DNA of 7,305 nt from Candidatus Bathyarchaeota archaeon (GCA_029907045.1 JARYMR010000076.1:1-7305); one strand, 5' to 3'. Shown: positions 1 through 5,499, counted from the first letter of the stretch. A program made the numbers and translations. Notes: a model not told the origin generated them from the sequence alone.

Positions 1-109
1 ATGCAGCATCAAAAAACGCTAAACCAATCTTTATTTTAAAGAGAATAATTTTAAATTCCGCCTTCAAAATTCTATTCTAATATAAGCCAATAAAGCCGAT
101 AACAGAAGG
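1..109. other. AT-rich upstream stretch with no assignable gene
   Basis: This stretch is AT-rich. The plus frames end at stops at 20-22, 37-39 and 78-80, so any of them could be the last codons of a gene cut by the left edge, but the remnants are too short to recognise. On the minus strand an ATG at 9-7 would open a gene running off the left edge, with a TATA-like run around 33-43 at a distance suited to a leaderless start. I cannot support either as a gene. The right part probably holds the tRNA promoter. Confidence 0.4.
77..87 (+). promoter_or_regulatory. Possible TATA box for the tRNA-Pro gene
   Basis: The bases ctaatataagc contain an archaeal box-A-like core (taatata) centred about 28 bases before the first base of the tRNA. 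That is the usual distance for TBP-dependent transcription starting at or just before the mature 5' end. No clear purine-rich BRE precedes it. This is inference from position and composition only. Confidence 0.4.
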
Positions 110-217
110 GGGGCTGTCGGCTAGCTTGGTCTAGGCTTGGAGACTTGGGCTCTCTAAGTGCTGTGGTGTTTGCCACGTGCGGGAAGGACCCCGGTTCAAA
201 TCCGGGCAGCCCCACCA
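110..217 (+). tRNA. tRNA-Pro (anticodon UGG) with an apparent non-canonical intron and encoded CCA
   Basis: All cloverleaf parts can be placed. The acceptor stem GGGGCTG (110-116) pairs with CAGCCCC (207-213), followed by discriminator A214 and encoded CCA (215-217). The D arm is 119-137 with a GG pair at 128-129. The anticodon stem ggaga (139-143) pairs with tctct (151-155, with one terminal G-U). The seven-base loop cttgggc (144-150) has U33 at 145 and anticodon TGG at 146-148. The T arm is 190-206 with loop ttcaaat. Between the anticodon stem and the T arm there are 34 bases where a proline tRNA normally has 4 or 5, so about 29-30 must be removed. A serine or leucine reading does not work: it would not put U before the anticodon. 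Without the extra bases the tRNA is about 75 nt plus CCA. Confidence 0.88.
156..186 (+). other. Putative non-canonical tRNA intron in the variable region (boundaries approximate)
   Basis: The extra segment folds on itself. Bases 163-166 (gtgg) pair with 173-176 (ccac) around a six-base loop, and the stem can be extended outward by weaker pairs between 158-161 and 177-180. Bases tctc (151-154) can also pair with ggga (181-184), leaving three-base bulges taa (155-157) and agg (185-187). This resembles the bulge-helix-bulge cut by archaeal tRNA-splicing endonuclease. Cutting after the second base of each bulge would release 157-186 (30 nt). A five-base mature variable loop would instead need a 29-base intron. 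Archaeal introns outside position 37/38 are known, chiefly in Thermoproteota-type archaea. The exact splice sites are inference. Confidence 0.55.
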
Positions 218-226
218 ACGCTTTGT

Positions 227-247
227 TAAGTTTTTATTGCAGTTTTT
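227..247 (+). terminator. T-rich stretch after the tRNA, possible terminator
   Basis: Two runs of five T (232-236 and 243-247) follow the tRNA within 30 bases. Archaeal RNA polymerase commonly terminates at such T tracts without a hairpin. The same AT-rich stretch (tttttatt) could instead serve as the TATA region of the protease gene that starts at 285. The sequence does not tell these apart. Confidence 0.3.
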
Positions 248-284
248 GTTATGGTATATGCAAATAATGTAGGAGTCGTGGTGT

Positions 285-1466
285 ATGGAGAAAACTGTGG
301 GTTTGATGGTTGATAGAAAGTTTATTGCTTTAATGTTTCTTGTCTGTCTAATTTTGGGCGGAAGTTTCGCCTATATCTATTTTGATTTGAAGGTTGATTT
401 TAAAGCTTTAAACGAAAAGTATGAAATCTTGGATAGTAGGTATGAAACTCTTTTAATTCAAATGCAACAGCTTCAAGACCTTATTGAATCCCAATATCAA
501 GGGCAAGTAATCAACTTAACAGCTGTTCAAATCTACAATCAAACAAGGTACTCGGTGGTGCTGATTTCATGCGCGCTTCCCGATGGGTCTAAAGTTCAAG
601 GTTCGGGTTTTGTCTATCGTGCTGGAGGATATATTGTTACGAACAGCCATGTTGTGGGCGAAGTGACTCAGCAAGGCTTTGTAAAGGCGGTAAGCGTTAG
701 TGTCACGTTTTTTAATGGAACAACCCTTCAAGCACAAGTTTTGGCATATGACGTTTACAGTGACTTGGCAGTAGTAAAAATAAACGAAGCGGAAGTGAAT
801 AAAATACCTCAACAATGCCAGCCTTTGACTTCTGGAAACTCAACATTGCTAATGGTTGGAGAGCCTGTTTACGCCATTGGAAACCCATTTGGGTTAAGGG
901 GTTCTATGACGGCTGGAATAGTCAGCCAATTGGGCAGAGTCCTACGTTTGGGCGATTTAGGTGTTCCCGACCCTTGGGGAAGATACGCCATAGTTGACCT
1001 TATACAATTTGATGCTGCCGTTAATCCTGGAAATTCCGGCGGTCCATTATTGAATGGTATGGGTGAAGTTGTCGGTGTAACCTTTGCCATAGAAACTGTA
1101 GAAAACATTTCAGCTTTTATTGGAATTGGTTATGCTATACCCTCAGTAATCCTTGAACGGGTTGTTCTAGCCTTAATTGAAAATGGGACATATAAGCATC
1201 CTTACATGGGCATAGGATACGACCCGGAGTATATAGGTGGAATGAATATAACCTACATTGACCCTGAAGGACCAGCACATGGTAAACTTATGATAGGAGA
1301 CATAATAGTGGAAGTTGATGGTCGCCCAGTGACTTGCCCAGAAGACTTGGTTATATATTTGGAGAGGTACAGATCGCCAAGAGAAACTATATATTTGAAG
1401 GTTATGCGTAACGGCGTAATTTTGGAGGATTTGATCCCATTAGAATTAGGTGAAAGAAAAGCCTAG
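285..1466 (+). CDS. Membrane-anchored HtrA/DegP-type serine protease with one PDZ domain
   Basis: This 393-residue protein is a trypsin-fold protease of the HtrA (MEROPS S1C) type, expected to degrade or chaperone damaged proteins outside the membrane. Residues 13-33 form one hydrophobic N-terminal anchor after a charged start. Residues 36-70 are heptad-like (ALNEKYEILDSRYETLLIQ) and may form a coiled coil. The protease domain spans about 80-295 with the full triad: His122 in TNSHVVG, Asp160 in YSDLAVV and Ser251 in NPGNSGGPLL. A single PDZ domain follows at about 305-388, including GPAHGKLMIGDIIVEVDGR. Seven N-x-S/T sequons (Asn77, 85, 144, 185, 274, 300, 321) agree with an external location. 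The ATG at 285 is preceded by aggag (271-275) nine bases upstream. The gene converges on the MFS gene with only 11 bases between stops. The family assignment is firm; the substrate is unknown. Confidence 0.94.
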   Translation: MEKTVGLMVDRKFIALMFLVCLILGGSFAYIYFDLKVDFKALNEKYEILDSRYETLLIQMQQLQDLIESQYQGQVINLTAVQIYNQTRYSVVLISCALPDGSKVQGSGFVYRAGGYIVTNSHVVGEVTQQGFVKAVSVSVTFFNGTTLQAQVLAYDVYSDLAVVKINEAEVNKIPQQCQPLTSGNSTLLMVGEPVYAIGNPFGLRGSMTAGIVSQLGRVLRLGDLGVPDPWGRYAIVDLIQFDAAVNPGNSGGPLLNGMGEVVGVTFAIETVENISAFIGIGYAIPSVILERVVLALIENGTYKHPYMGIGYDPEYIGGMNITYIDPEGPAHGKLMIGDIIVEVDGRPVTCPEDLVIYLERYRSPRETIYLKVMRNGVILEDLIPLELGERKA

Positions 1467-1477
1467 CTTAACCTTCA

Positions 1478-2668
1478 CTAGACATCTTGCATTTCGAAAG
1501 CTAATGATGCCAAAGCCAGTGTAACTATTATTGCTGTAATAAATGGATAATAGAGTGAAATGTCATAGAGAACGCCTCCTATATATGGAGCAATGAAAGA
1601 GGCAAACATAGTTACGGTTTGAGGTACAGAAACCCACCTTGCCCTAATGGATTCTGGAGCTAAAGGACCCACAACAGCGCCTAATAAGGACCATGTTAGA
1701 TAAGAGCCGCCGGTTAGGAAGAATGTTATGGTTAAGATTTCAAAATTTCCAAACAACAAAAGAAGCACTAAAGAAAGGCTGCATAGGAGTAGAGAAGCTG
1801 CGAGCGCATAGGCTTTCTTCCATTTGTCTCCAATCTTTCCTATGAGAATTCCTAAAACTGCAGAGCCGAAAAAGGATATTGAGCCTAAAAATCCAATTTC
1901 AAAGTCGCCATAACCATAAACATCTGCAAGAAATTTTGGAACAAATGGTCTAAACATCATTATTATGAACATCATGAAAGCGAAGAAAACCGACAGCTTC
2001 AGCAACTTTCTCGTCTTTAACAACTGGAAAAAGGAAGTGCTTTCCTCTGAAGAGCGAACAGCGTAGCCTTTTGCTTTTTGGCTTTTAATAAATAGAAGAA
2101 TCAGCGTGGCGATGGCATAAAAGGTTGAGGCTAAATAAAAAACAGTTCGCATCCCAATGGTTCCAGCTAAATAGCCGCCAAAGGCTGGAGAGAAAATATA
2201 CCCAAAAGACCATGAAGAAGAAATCATGGCAAAAGTTAATGTCACCATCCTCTCATCAGCAGCACTCACGATGTAGGCTGTGCCCGTTGGACCTCCAAGC
2301 CAAACGCCCCACAAAACCATTCCAGGCAACATTTCAATCCAGTTTCTGGCAAAAGAGAAAATTATTGGCGCTGGCAACCATGCAAGCCATCCAGCAAGCA
2401 TAATCTTTTTTCGGTCATATTTGTCTGCGAGGGTTCCAGCAAAAAACAGCGTTGAAGCAGCCACTAAAGTCATTACGGCATAGAGGATGCCAACTTCAAC
2501 AGAACCCGCATTAAGAGTGTTGGTTATATAGTATGGTAGGAGATAAGCGTAAAGACCGTCCCCAAAAGAACCCACAAGGTTGCACACATAAATCAGTTTC
2601 AAATCTCTGCTTAGTACATGAAAGGGAAAGCTTGACTTCAAGACGTTTTGTAGCTTGTTAAAGCTCAA
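1478..2668 (-). CDS. Major facilitator superfamily (MFS) transporter
   Basis: This 396-residue, strongly hydrophobic protein has the size and layout of a 12-helix MFS secondary transporter: two six-helix halves joined by a charged cytoplasmic loop at about 195-222. The family's motif A between helices 2 and 3 is clear (GTLADKYDRKK, 78-88), and a degenerate counterpart lies in the second half (GKIGDKWKKAY, 277-287). The N-terminal GDGLYAYLLPYY segment and GGPTGTAY (125-132) fit the drug-exporter-like part of the superfamily, but the substrate cannot be told. The start is TTG at 2668: GAGGT (2679-2675) sits six bases upstream, and the ATG at 2681-2679 is out of frame and stops after seven codons. 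It lies 99 bases downstream of purA on the same strand; co-transcription is possible, but no metabolic link is evident. Confidence 0.9.
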   Translation of the reverse strand: MSFNKLQNVLKSSFPFHVLSRDLKLIYVCNLVGSFGDGLYAYLLPYYITNTLNAGSVEVGILYAVMTLVAASTLFFAGTLADKYDRKKIMLAGWLAWLPAPIIFSFARNWIEMLPGMVLWGVWLGGPTGTAYIVSAADERMVTLTFAMISSSWSFGYIFSPAFGGYLAGTIGMRTVFYLASTFYAIATLILLFIKSQKAKGYAVRSSEESTSFFQLLKTRKLLKLSVFFAFMMFIIMMFRPFVPKFLADVYGYGDFEIGFLGSISFFGSAVLGILIGKIGDKWKKAYALAASLLLCSLSLVLLLLFGNFEILTITFFLTGGSYLTWSLLGAVVGPLAPESIRARWVSVPQTVTMFASFIAPYIGGVLYDISLYYPFITAIIVTLALASLAFEMQDV

Positions 2669-2674
2669 ATTTTA

Positions 2675-2679
2675 ACCTC
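2675..2679 (-). promoter_or_regulatory. Shine-Dalgarno site fixing a TTG start for the MFS gene
   Basis: The minus strand reads gaggt, then six bases, then TTG. This is the only well-placed ribosome site near the 5' end of the open frame, and there is no in-frame ATG nearby, so the TTG start is preferred. Confidence 0.65.
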
Positions 2680-2767
2680 ATGTCCTTCTAAGCAAATTGA
2701 ATAATGATTCTTGTTTTATGTCTTACCGTGACATTCCAAGAGAATAGATGATTGAATATCAGCTAGC

Positions 2768-3766
2768 TCATTTTCTTCTATCAATTATATCCAAAGCTTC
2801 GGGTCCCGTTCCAATAAGCACAACTGGTATGCCCGTTTGTCTTTCAATTTCTTTCACGAATTCCTTAGCCTCTTTTGGAAGTTCTTCGTAGGTTTTTGCG
2901 CCTTTGCATTGTGGATATACAGCGTCAAGTTTCGTTAGAGCCGCTTGTGTGGCGCCATTAATTTTTACGGCTTTCCTTGCCAACTCAAAATTGAATGGAG
3001 CAGAACGTCTATCTCTGCCTGTTCCCGCAGCAGTTTCAAACCATCCACGTTTTATGGCTTCCTCTTTTGTCAATTCTCCTGGTAAAGGTCCTGCACCAAC
3101 ACGCGTCATGAAAGATTTAAAAACTATCAGGACGTCATCAACTTTTGTTGGTCCCACGCCTGCTTCTGAGCATATGGCTGCGGCGCTTGTGTCTCTTCCA
3201 GTCACGTAGGGGTATGTTCCATGATAAAGCGATAATAGTAAACCTTGTGTTCCTTCCAATAGAACTTTTTTGCCTTGGTCTATTGCGTTGTTAACTTCTT
3301 CCGCCACATCTGTTAGATATGGCTTCAATTCTGGAATGTCCTTTGCGAGTTTTGCGGTTCTTCGAACTCTTTCTTCTATTGCTGGTCCGACACCCCAGCC
3401 TGTTGTTCCCAACCCCTTTAGGTGGGCGCTTGTTTTGTCTTGGGTTGAGTGTTTTTCTTCAATTATGGAAGCTTGATGGTCTATGCCTATGCGGTTTTTA
3501 ACTTTTGTTTCTTCAATTTCTTTGAGAAGTTGGGAAACGTGAATGTTTGAGCCTGCGCCTATGAATAAGCGACATTTATCATAGACAAAGGCTGCTGGAA
3601 CCATGTGTAAAGCGTAACGTTTGCCCTCAATCCAAACCGTGTGGGCAGCATTAACCGAACCAGTTCTTACACAAACGTCCAACTTGTCTTTTAGGGCTAG
3701 ATAGGAAATTATTTTTCCTTTGCCTTCATCTCCCCAGAAGGCTCCAGCTATAACTGTGCAAGGCAT
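2768..3766 (-). CDS. purA: Adenylosuccinate synthetase, short archaeal form
   Basis: PurA joins IMP and aspartate using GTP to form adenylosuccinate, the first step from IMP to AMP, in the cytoplasm. From the ATG at 3766 the protein has 332 residues, matching the short archaeal class rather than the roughly 430-residue bacterial one. Seen motifs include the GTP-binding/catalytic loop FWGDEGKGK, EEKHSTQDKTSAHLKGLGTTG, the YPYVTGRDTSA region, KSFMTRVGAGPLPGEL, GTGRDRRSAPFNFE and the C-terminal GTGPEALDIIDRR. The catalytic Asp of GDEGKGK is present, which argues for PurA rather than the related phage PurZ. One oddity is that the usual NAGH(T/S) loop reads NAAHT. An ATG nine codons upstream (3793) is in frame, but the ggtgat ribosome site at 3775-3770 precedes the 3766 ATG, and the TATA-like box would place the transcript start after 3793. 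Confidence 0.94.
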   Translation of the reverse strand: MPCTVIAGAFWGDEGKGKIISYLALKDKLDVCVRTGSVNAAHTVWIEGKRYALHMVPAAFVYDKCRLFIGAGSNIHVSQLLKEIEETKVKNRIGIDHQASIIEEKHSTQDKTSAHLKGLGTTGWGVGPAIEERVRRTAKLAKDIPELKPYLTDVAEEVNNAIDQGKKVLLEGTQGLLLSLYHGTYPYVTGRDTSAAAICSEAGVGPTKVDDVLIVFKSFMTRVGAGPLPGELTKEEAIKRGWFETAAGTGRDRRSAPFNFELARKAVKINGATQAALTKLDAVYPQCKGAKTYEELPKEAKEFVKEIERQTGIPVVLIGTGPEALDIIDRRK

Positions 3767-3769
3767 ATT

Positions 3770-3775
3770 ATCACC
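3770..3775 (-). promoter_or_regulatory. Shine-Dalgarno site choosing the inner purA start
   Basis: The minus strand reads ggtgat-aat-ATG, matching the complement of the archaeal 16S 3' end. The outer ATG at 3793 has no such site. This supports the 332-residue product beginning MPCTVIAG. Confidence 0.65.
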
Positions 3776-3797
3776 AATGACAAAAATTGTCATTCTC

Positions 3798-3805
3798 TAT
3801 TTAAG
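3798..3805 (-). promoter_or_regulatory. Likely TATA box of purA
   Basis: The minus strand reads cttaaata, a good archaeal TATA core. A start about 25 bases downstream falls near 3776, just before the ggtgat site and about ten bases before the 3766 ATG. It sits in the 41-base gap after the 81-residue gene, so purA probably has its own promoter even if upstream transcription reads through. Confidence 0.5.
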
Positions 3806-3834
3806 AATTTTTGATGGTTTTATGTAAAATCTCT

Positions 3835-4080
3835 TTAGTTTCTATTTTCAGCCAAGATAAGGTTTAAGTTTAGAATTTCTGCCCATGCAATGTTCTTTAA
3901 AGGTATCCTAAACTCCTTTCCCTTTCTATATGGAATACATTTAACTAGGGTTTCTCTTCCAAACTCATCCCTTAGAATCTCTGAAAAGTAAACGTTCACT
4001 ATTACTGAACCGTCTTTTAAGTGTAGGTTAACGTTTTTTCCGATGAAGGATTTTGCAGTGTTTAAGCCAAACCTCTCCAT
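3835..4080 (-). CDS. Small conserved-looking protein of unknown function, possible Sm-like beta barrel
   Basis: I do not recognise a named family for this 81-residue soluble protein. Residues 13-31 (IGKNVNLHLKDGSVIVNVY) resemble the first strands and LKDGS turn of an Sm/LSm-type barrel, and FRIPLKNIAWAEIL (57-70) resembles the closing strands. That fold is an inference and the Asn/Gly contacts of true Sm motifs are not evident. There is no signal peptide or membrane segment; one Cys (48) is present. The ATG at 4080 has ggtga (4088-4084) three bases upstream, and this site contains the stop codon of the preceding zinc-ribbon gene. Translation of the two is therefore probably coupled. Strong ribosome site and tight packing argue that it is a real gene. 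Confidence 0.75.
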   Translation of the reverse strand: MERFGLNTAKSFIGKNVNLHLKDGSVIVNVYFSEILRDEFGRETLVKCIPYRKGKEFRIPLKNIAWAEILNLNLILAENRN

Positions 4081-4083
4081 CCT

Positions 4084-4221
4084 TCACCACTCCAAATCTT
4101 TATCGGCTATTCTGCTCCAACATCGCCTACAAATTGGCAGTTTTTCCCCTTTAAAGAAGATGTAAACTTCTATGTCGTTGTTTTTGCACTCCTTATTCCA
4201 TGGATTTTTGCAATGTTCCAT
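4084..4221 (-). CDS. 45-residue four-cysteine zinc-ribbon-like protein
   Basis: This short frame begins MEHCKNPWNKEC and ends LPICRRCWSRIADKDLEW. Cysteines at 4, 12, 31 and 34 form a Cx7C ... Cx2C pattern, a plausible single zinc site as in small archaeal zinc ribbons; His3 is an alternative ligand. The middle (IEVYIFFKGEKLPIC, 17-31) looks like a beta hairpin leading into the second knuckle. The start is well supported: ggaggt at 4235-4230 is eight bases before ATG 4221. The stop TGA at 4086-4084 lies inside the ribosome site of the 81-residue gene, so the two form a coupled pair. No function can be named; nucleic-acid or protein binding is the usual role of such modules. Confidence 0.78.
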   Translation of the reverse strand: MEHCKNPWNKECKNNDIEVYIFFKGEKLPICRRCWSRIADKDLEW

Positions 4222-4229
4222 CCAAGCGA

Positions 4230-4235
4230 ACCTCC
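4230..4235 (-). promoter_or_regulatory. Strong Shine-Dalgarno site of the zinc-ribbon gene
   Basis: The minus strand carries ggaggt eight bases before the ATG at 4221. It is the strongest ribosome site in the window and the main reason to accept so short a frame as a gene. Confidence 0.7.
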
Positions 4236-4352
4236 ACTACGGATTGCTGCAAAATGCTCAGTCTTTGTCTCCTTTTAAGGCTCTCTGTGAAACAACCTTT
4301 GCATACTGGGGAGAGAGATAAGTTAAAGTGAAGTTAACGCAACCCCTTCTTT
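4236..4352. promoter_or_regulatory. Divergent intergenic region between the zinc-ribbon gene and the CoA-binding gene
   Basis: For the minus strand, ccttaaaagg (4280-4271, a palindrome) could be a TATA box, placing a start near 4250 and a leader of about 30 bases. For the plus strand, agataagttaaag (about 4317-4329) could serve the CoA-binding gene, with a start near 4351. The hexamer agttaa occurs at 4321, 4332 and 4357. No open frame of note is present. All promoter calls here are weak. Confidence 0.35.
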
Positions 4353-4358
4353 GGAGAG
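4353..4358 (+). promoter_or_regulatory. Shine-Dalgarno site for a TTG start of the CoA-binding gene
   Basis: The bases ggagag lie seven bases before TTG at 4366. The product then begins MNSENLRKIL, just before the conserved YKTVAVVGLS strand, as expected for the N terminus of this family. Confidence 0.55.
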
Positions 4359-4365
4359 TTAAAAG

Positions 4366-4509
4366 TTGAATTCGGAAAATTTGAGAAAAATTCTTTCACA
4401 ATATAAAACTGTGGCTGTTGTGGGATTATCAAGGGGCCCTTCCAAAGACAGCCATAGGGTTGCTAAATATTTGAAGGAACAGGGCTTCCACATTGTTCCA
4501 GTAAACCCC
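4366..4509 (+). pseudogene. CoA-binding-domain protein (YccU-like), 3' part missing
   Basis: The first 48 codons encode the start of a Rossmann-type CoA-binding protein: TVAVVGLSRGPSKDSHRVAKYL (15-36), including the glycine-rich first loop, then EQGFHIVPVNP (38-48), where the second strand ends. Family members normally run about 130-145 residues and continue with an ADEILG-like segment. Here the frame instead reads on as ISRIFPIPKSAPGSCITP, which is exactly the antisense of the metallophosphoesterase gene, and stops at 4645-4647. So about one third of the gene survives and the remaining 46 codons of the open frame are not homologous to the family. The TTG start and ribosome site are intact. 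Either a real deletion or an assembly join would give this. Confidence 0.8.
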
Positions 4510-4516
4510 TTGACGA
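4503..4516. other. Junction at which two convergent genes are both cut off
   Basis: Plus-strand homology to the CoA-binding family ends at Pro48 (4507-4509), and minus-strand homology to the phosphoesterase ends at about Lys120 (4511-4509). The two therefore abut with little or no spacer. A single deletion that removed the 3' halves of both genes and whatever lay between them explains this. No target-site duplication, inverted repeat or transposase is seen nearby. Confidence 0.7.
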
Positions 4517-4868
4517 TTTCACGCATTTTTCCCATTCCAAAAAGTGCGCCTGGGTCATGCATCACCCCAATTTTCCAGTCAAAAACCTTAACCGAATTCA
4601 TTTTTGGAAGTTTTCCTCTAATTTCTGGTCCATCCATGTTCCCATAAACCGCCAAAACAGGAGCCAACTGCTCCAACTCGTCAATAACGGATAATTGCAC
4701 CAAATCGCCAGCATGAACTATAAAATCCGCATTCTCAAAAACTTCAAAAACCTTTCTTGGAAGCGCTCTAGCCCTAACAGGTATGTGGGTGTCAGAGATT
4801 AAACCAACAGTTCTTACAACCGAATATTCAAGCTGTTTGGGAAGAATTTTGGGTTGCTGATAAGCCAT
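4510..4868 (-). pseudogene. YfcE/MJ0936-type metallophosphoesterase, C-terminal part missing
   Basis: The N-terminal 120 residues (from ATG 4868) are a calcineurin-like phosphodiesterase of the YfcE/MJ0936 group. Metal-site motifs seen are SDTH (Asp26, His28), HAGDL (Asp55), YGNMD (Asn77) and MHDPG (His104). Family members are about 165-185 residues and carry a further GHTH motif that supplies metal ligands; it should follow KMREIVK but is absent. Instead the frame runs into the antisense of the CoA-binding gene and stops at 4361-4359, giving a 169-residue hybrid with about 48 unrelated residues. The product is unlikely to be active. ATG 4868 is preferred because gagg (4880-4877) lies eight bases before it; an in-frame ATG at 4937 would overlap the glycosylase gene. 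It lies 46 bases after that gene and is probably co-transcribed with it. Confidence 0.82.
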
Positions 4869-4876
4869 TGATTTTT

Positions 4877-4880
4877 CCTC
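4877..4880 (-). promoter_or_regulatory. Shine-Dalgarno site choosing the phosphoesterase start
   Basis: The minus strand reads gagg, eight bases before ATG 4868. This start avoids overlap with the glycosylase stop at 4915 and leaves a normal lead-in before the first strand VRTVGLISDTH. Confidence 0.5.
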
Positions 4881-4914
4881 TGTAAAACAATTTAGCGTTT
4901 CAAAAATAAGAATC

Positions 4915-5499
4915 TTAGCCAGAGGCTTTGGAAACAAACTTGTTGCCTTTTATGAAAAATCTTAACTCTTGTGGCAAATCAAATTTTACGCCTATTCTAT
5001 GGGAAGAACAAACTTCAAAACTTTGCCTTTCTCCTTCAATCACCATTAGTGGGCTGTTCCTTTTCGTAACGTAAACTCCATTTAGTTCTTTGGTTATCAC
5101 TAAAGCCCTTGACAATTTTCCAGGACCATTAGTCAAACAATGCAAGTCCTTCACCTTCCTATTCTTCTGCATAACTTCCAATCCATTAATCGGCTCCAAA
5201 GCCCTTATTAAAACAGCTCCCACATCGCCTTTCGGATGCGCAACTATGTTTAGAAGCCAGTTTCCATGAACCATGTAAATGAAGGTTCTTCCAACATCCA
5301 AAAACATGAGCTCATTAAACACTTTTCTACCCCTATAAGCCTTAGAGGCTGGGTCCCTTTCTCCATAATAGGCTTCTGTTTCAACAATTTTTCCAGACAA
5401 GCGGGTGGCATCTATTTTTCTTACCAAAATTTTTCCAAGCAATTCTCTGGCTACAATGTCTGGTGCTCTTTCATAGAAACTTTTAGACAGCACCCTCAT
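4915..5499 (-). CDS. 3-methyladenine DNA glycosylase, AAG/MPG family
   Basis: This 194-residue protein belongs to the AAG (Pur_DNA_glyco) family of monofunctional glycosylases, which flip out and excise alkylated or deaminated purines to start base-excision repair. The catalytic motif is present as VETEAYYG (39-46). By alignment to human AAG by eye, Glu42 matches catalytic Glu125, Tyr44 matches Tyr127, and Arg99 in VLIRALEP matches Arg182. NGPGKLSRAL (124-133) is the conserved C-terminal family motif. Two pocket positions differ from human: His136 becomes Lys53 (ASKA instead of AAHS) and the intercalating Tyr162 becomes His78 (VHGN). Length is normal for prokaryotic members. The ATG at 5499 has only a weak purine stretch before it, suggesting a short leader. 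It is divergent from the DUF498 gene and precedes the truncated phosphoesterase. Confidence 0.9.
   Translation of the reverse strand: MRVLSKSFYERAPDIVARELLGKILVRKIDATRLSGKIVETEAYYGERDPASKAYRGRKVFNELMFLDVGRTFIYMVHGNWLLNIVAHPKGDVGAVLIRALEPINGLEVMQKNRKVKDLHCLTNGPGKLSRALVITKELNGVYVTKRNSPLMVIEGERQSFEVCSSHRIGVKFDLPQELRFFIKGNKFVSKASG

Noticed and set aside
1..22. Leaderless minus-strand gene starting at position 9 and running off the left edge
   Set aside because: A TATA-like run is suitably placed, but only three codons lie in the window, so it cannot be supported.
110..217. Reading the tRNA as a class II serine or leucine tRNA with a long variable arm
   Set aside because: The Ser GCT frame at 149-151 would lack U33 and a paired five-base stem, and no leucine anticodon fits. 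The proline reading keeps all stems, U33 and loop sizes.
567..1108. Open frames inside the HtrA gene on both strands (minus 567-815 and 869-1108, plus 815-997)
   Set aside because: They overlap a strongly supported gene with its catalytic triad in frame, show no recognisable domain and have no ribosome sites.
2904..3501. Plus-strand open frames opposite purA
   Set aside because: They are antisense to a well-conserved enzyme, lack ribosome sites and have low-complexity, unrecognisable products.
1478..3766. purA and the MFS gene as a purine synthesis and purine transport operon
   Set aside because: The 99-base gap, the possible separate promoter (around 2713-2721) and the lack of any substrate signature in the transporter do not support a link.
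4321..4362. Three copies of agttaa (4321, 4332, 4357) as a regulator-binding array
   Set aside because: The hexamer is short and AT-rich, the spacing is irregular (11 and 25 bases) and chance occurrence is likely.
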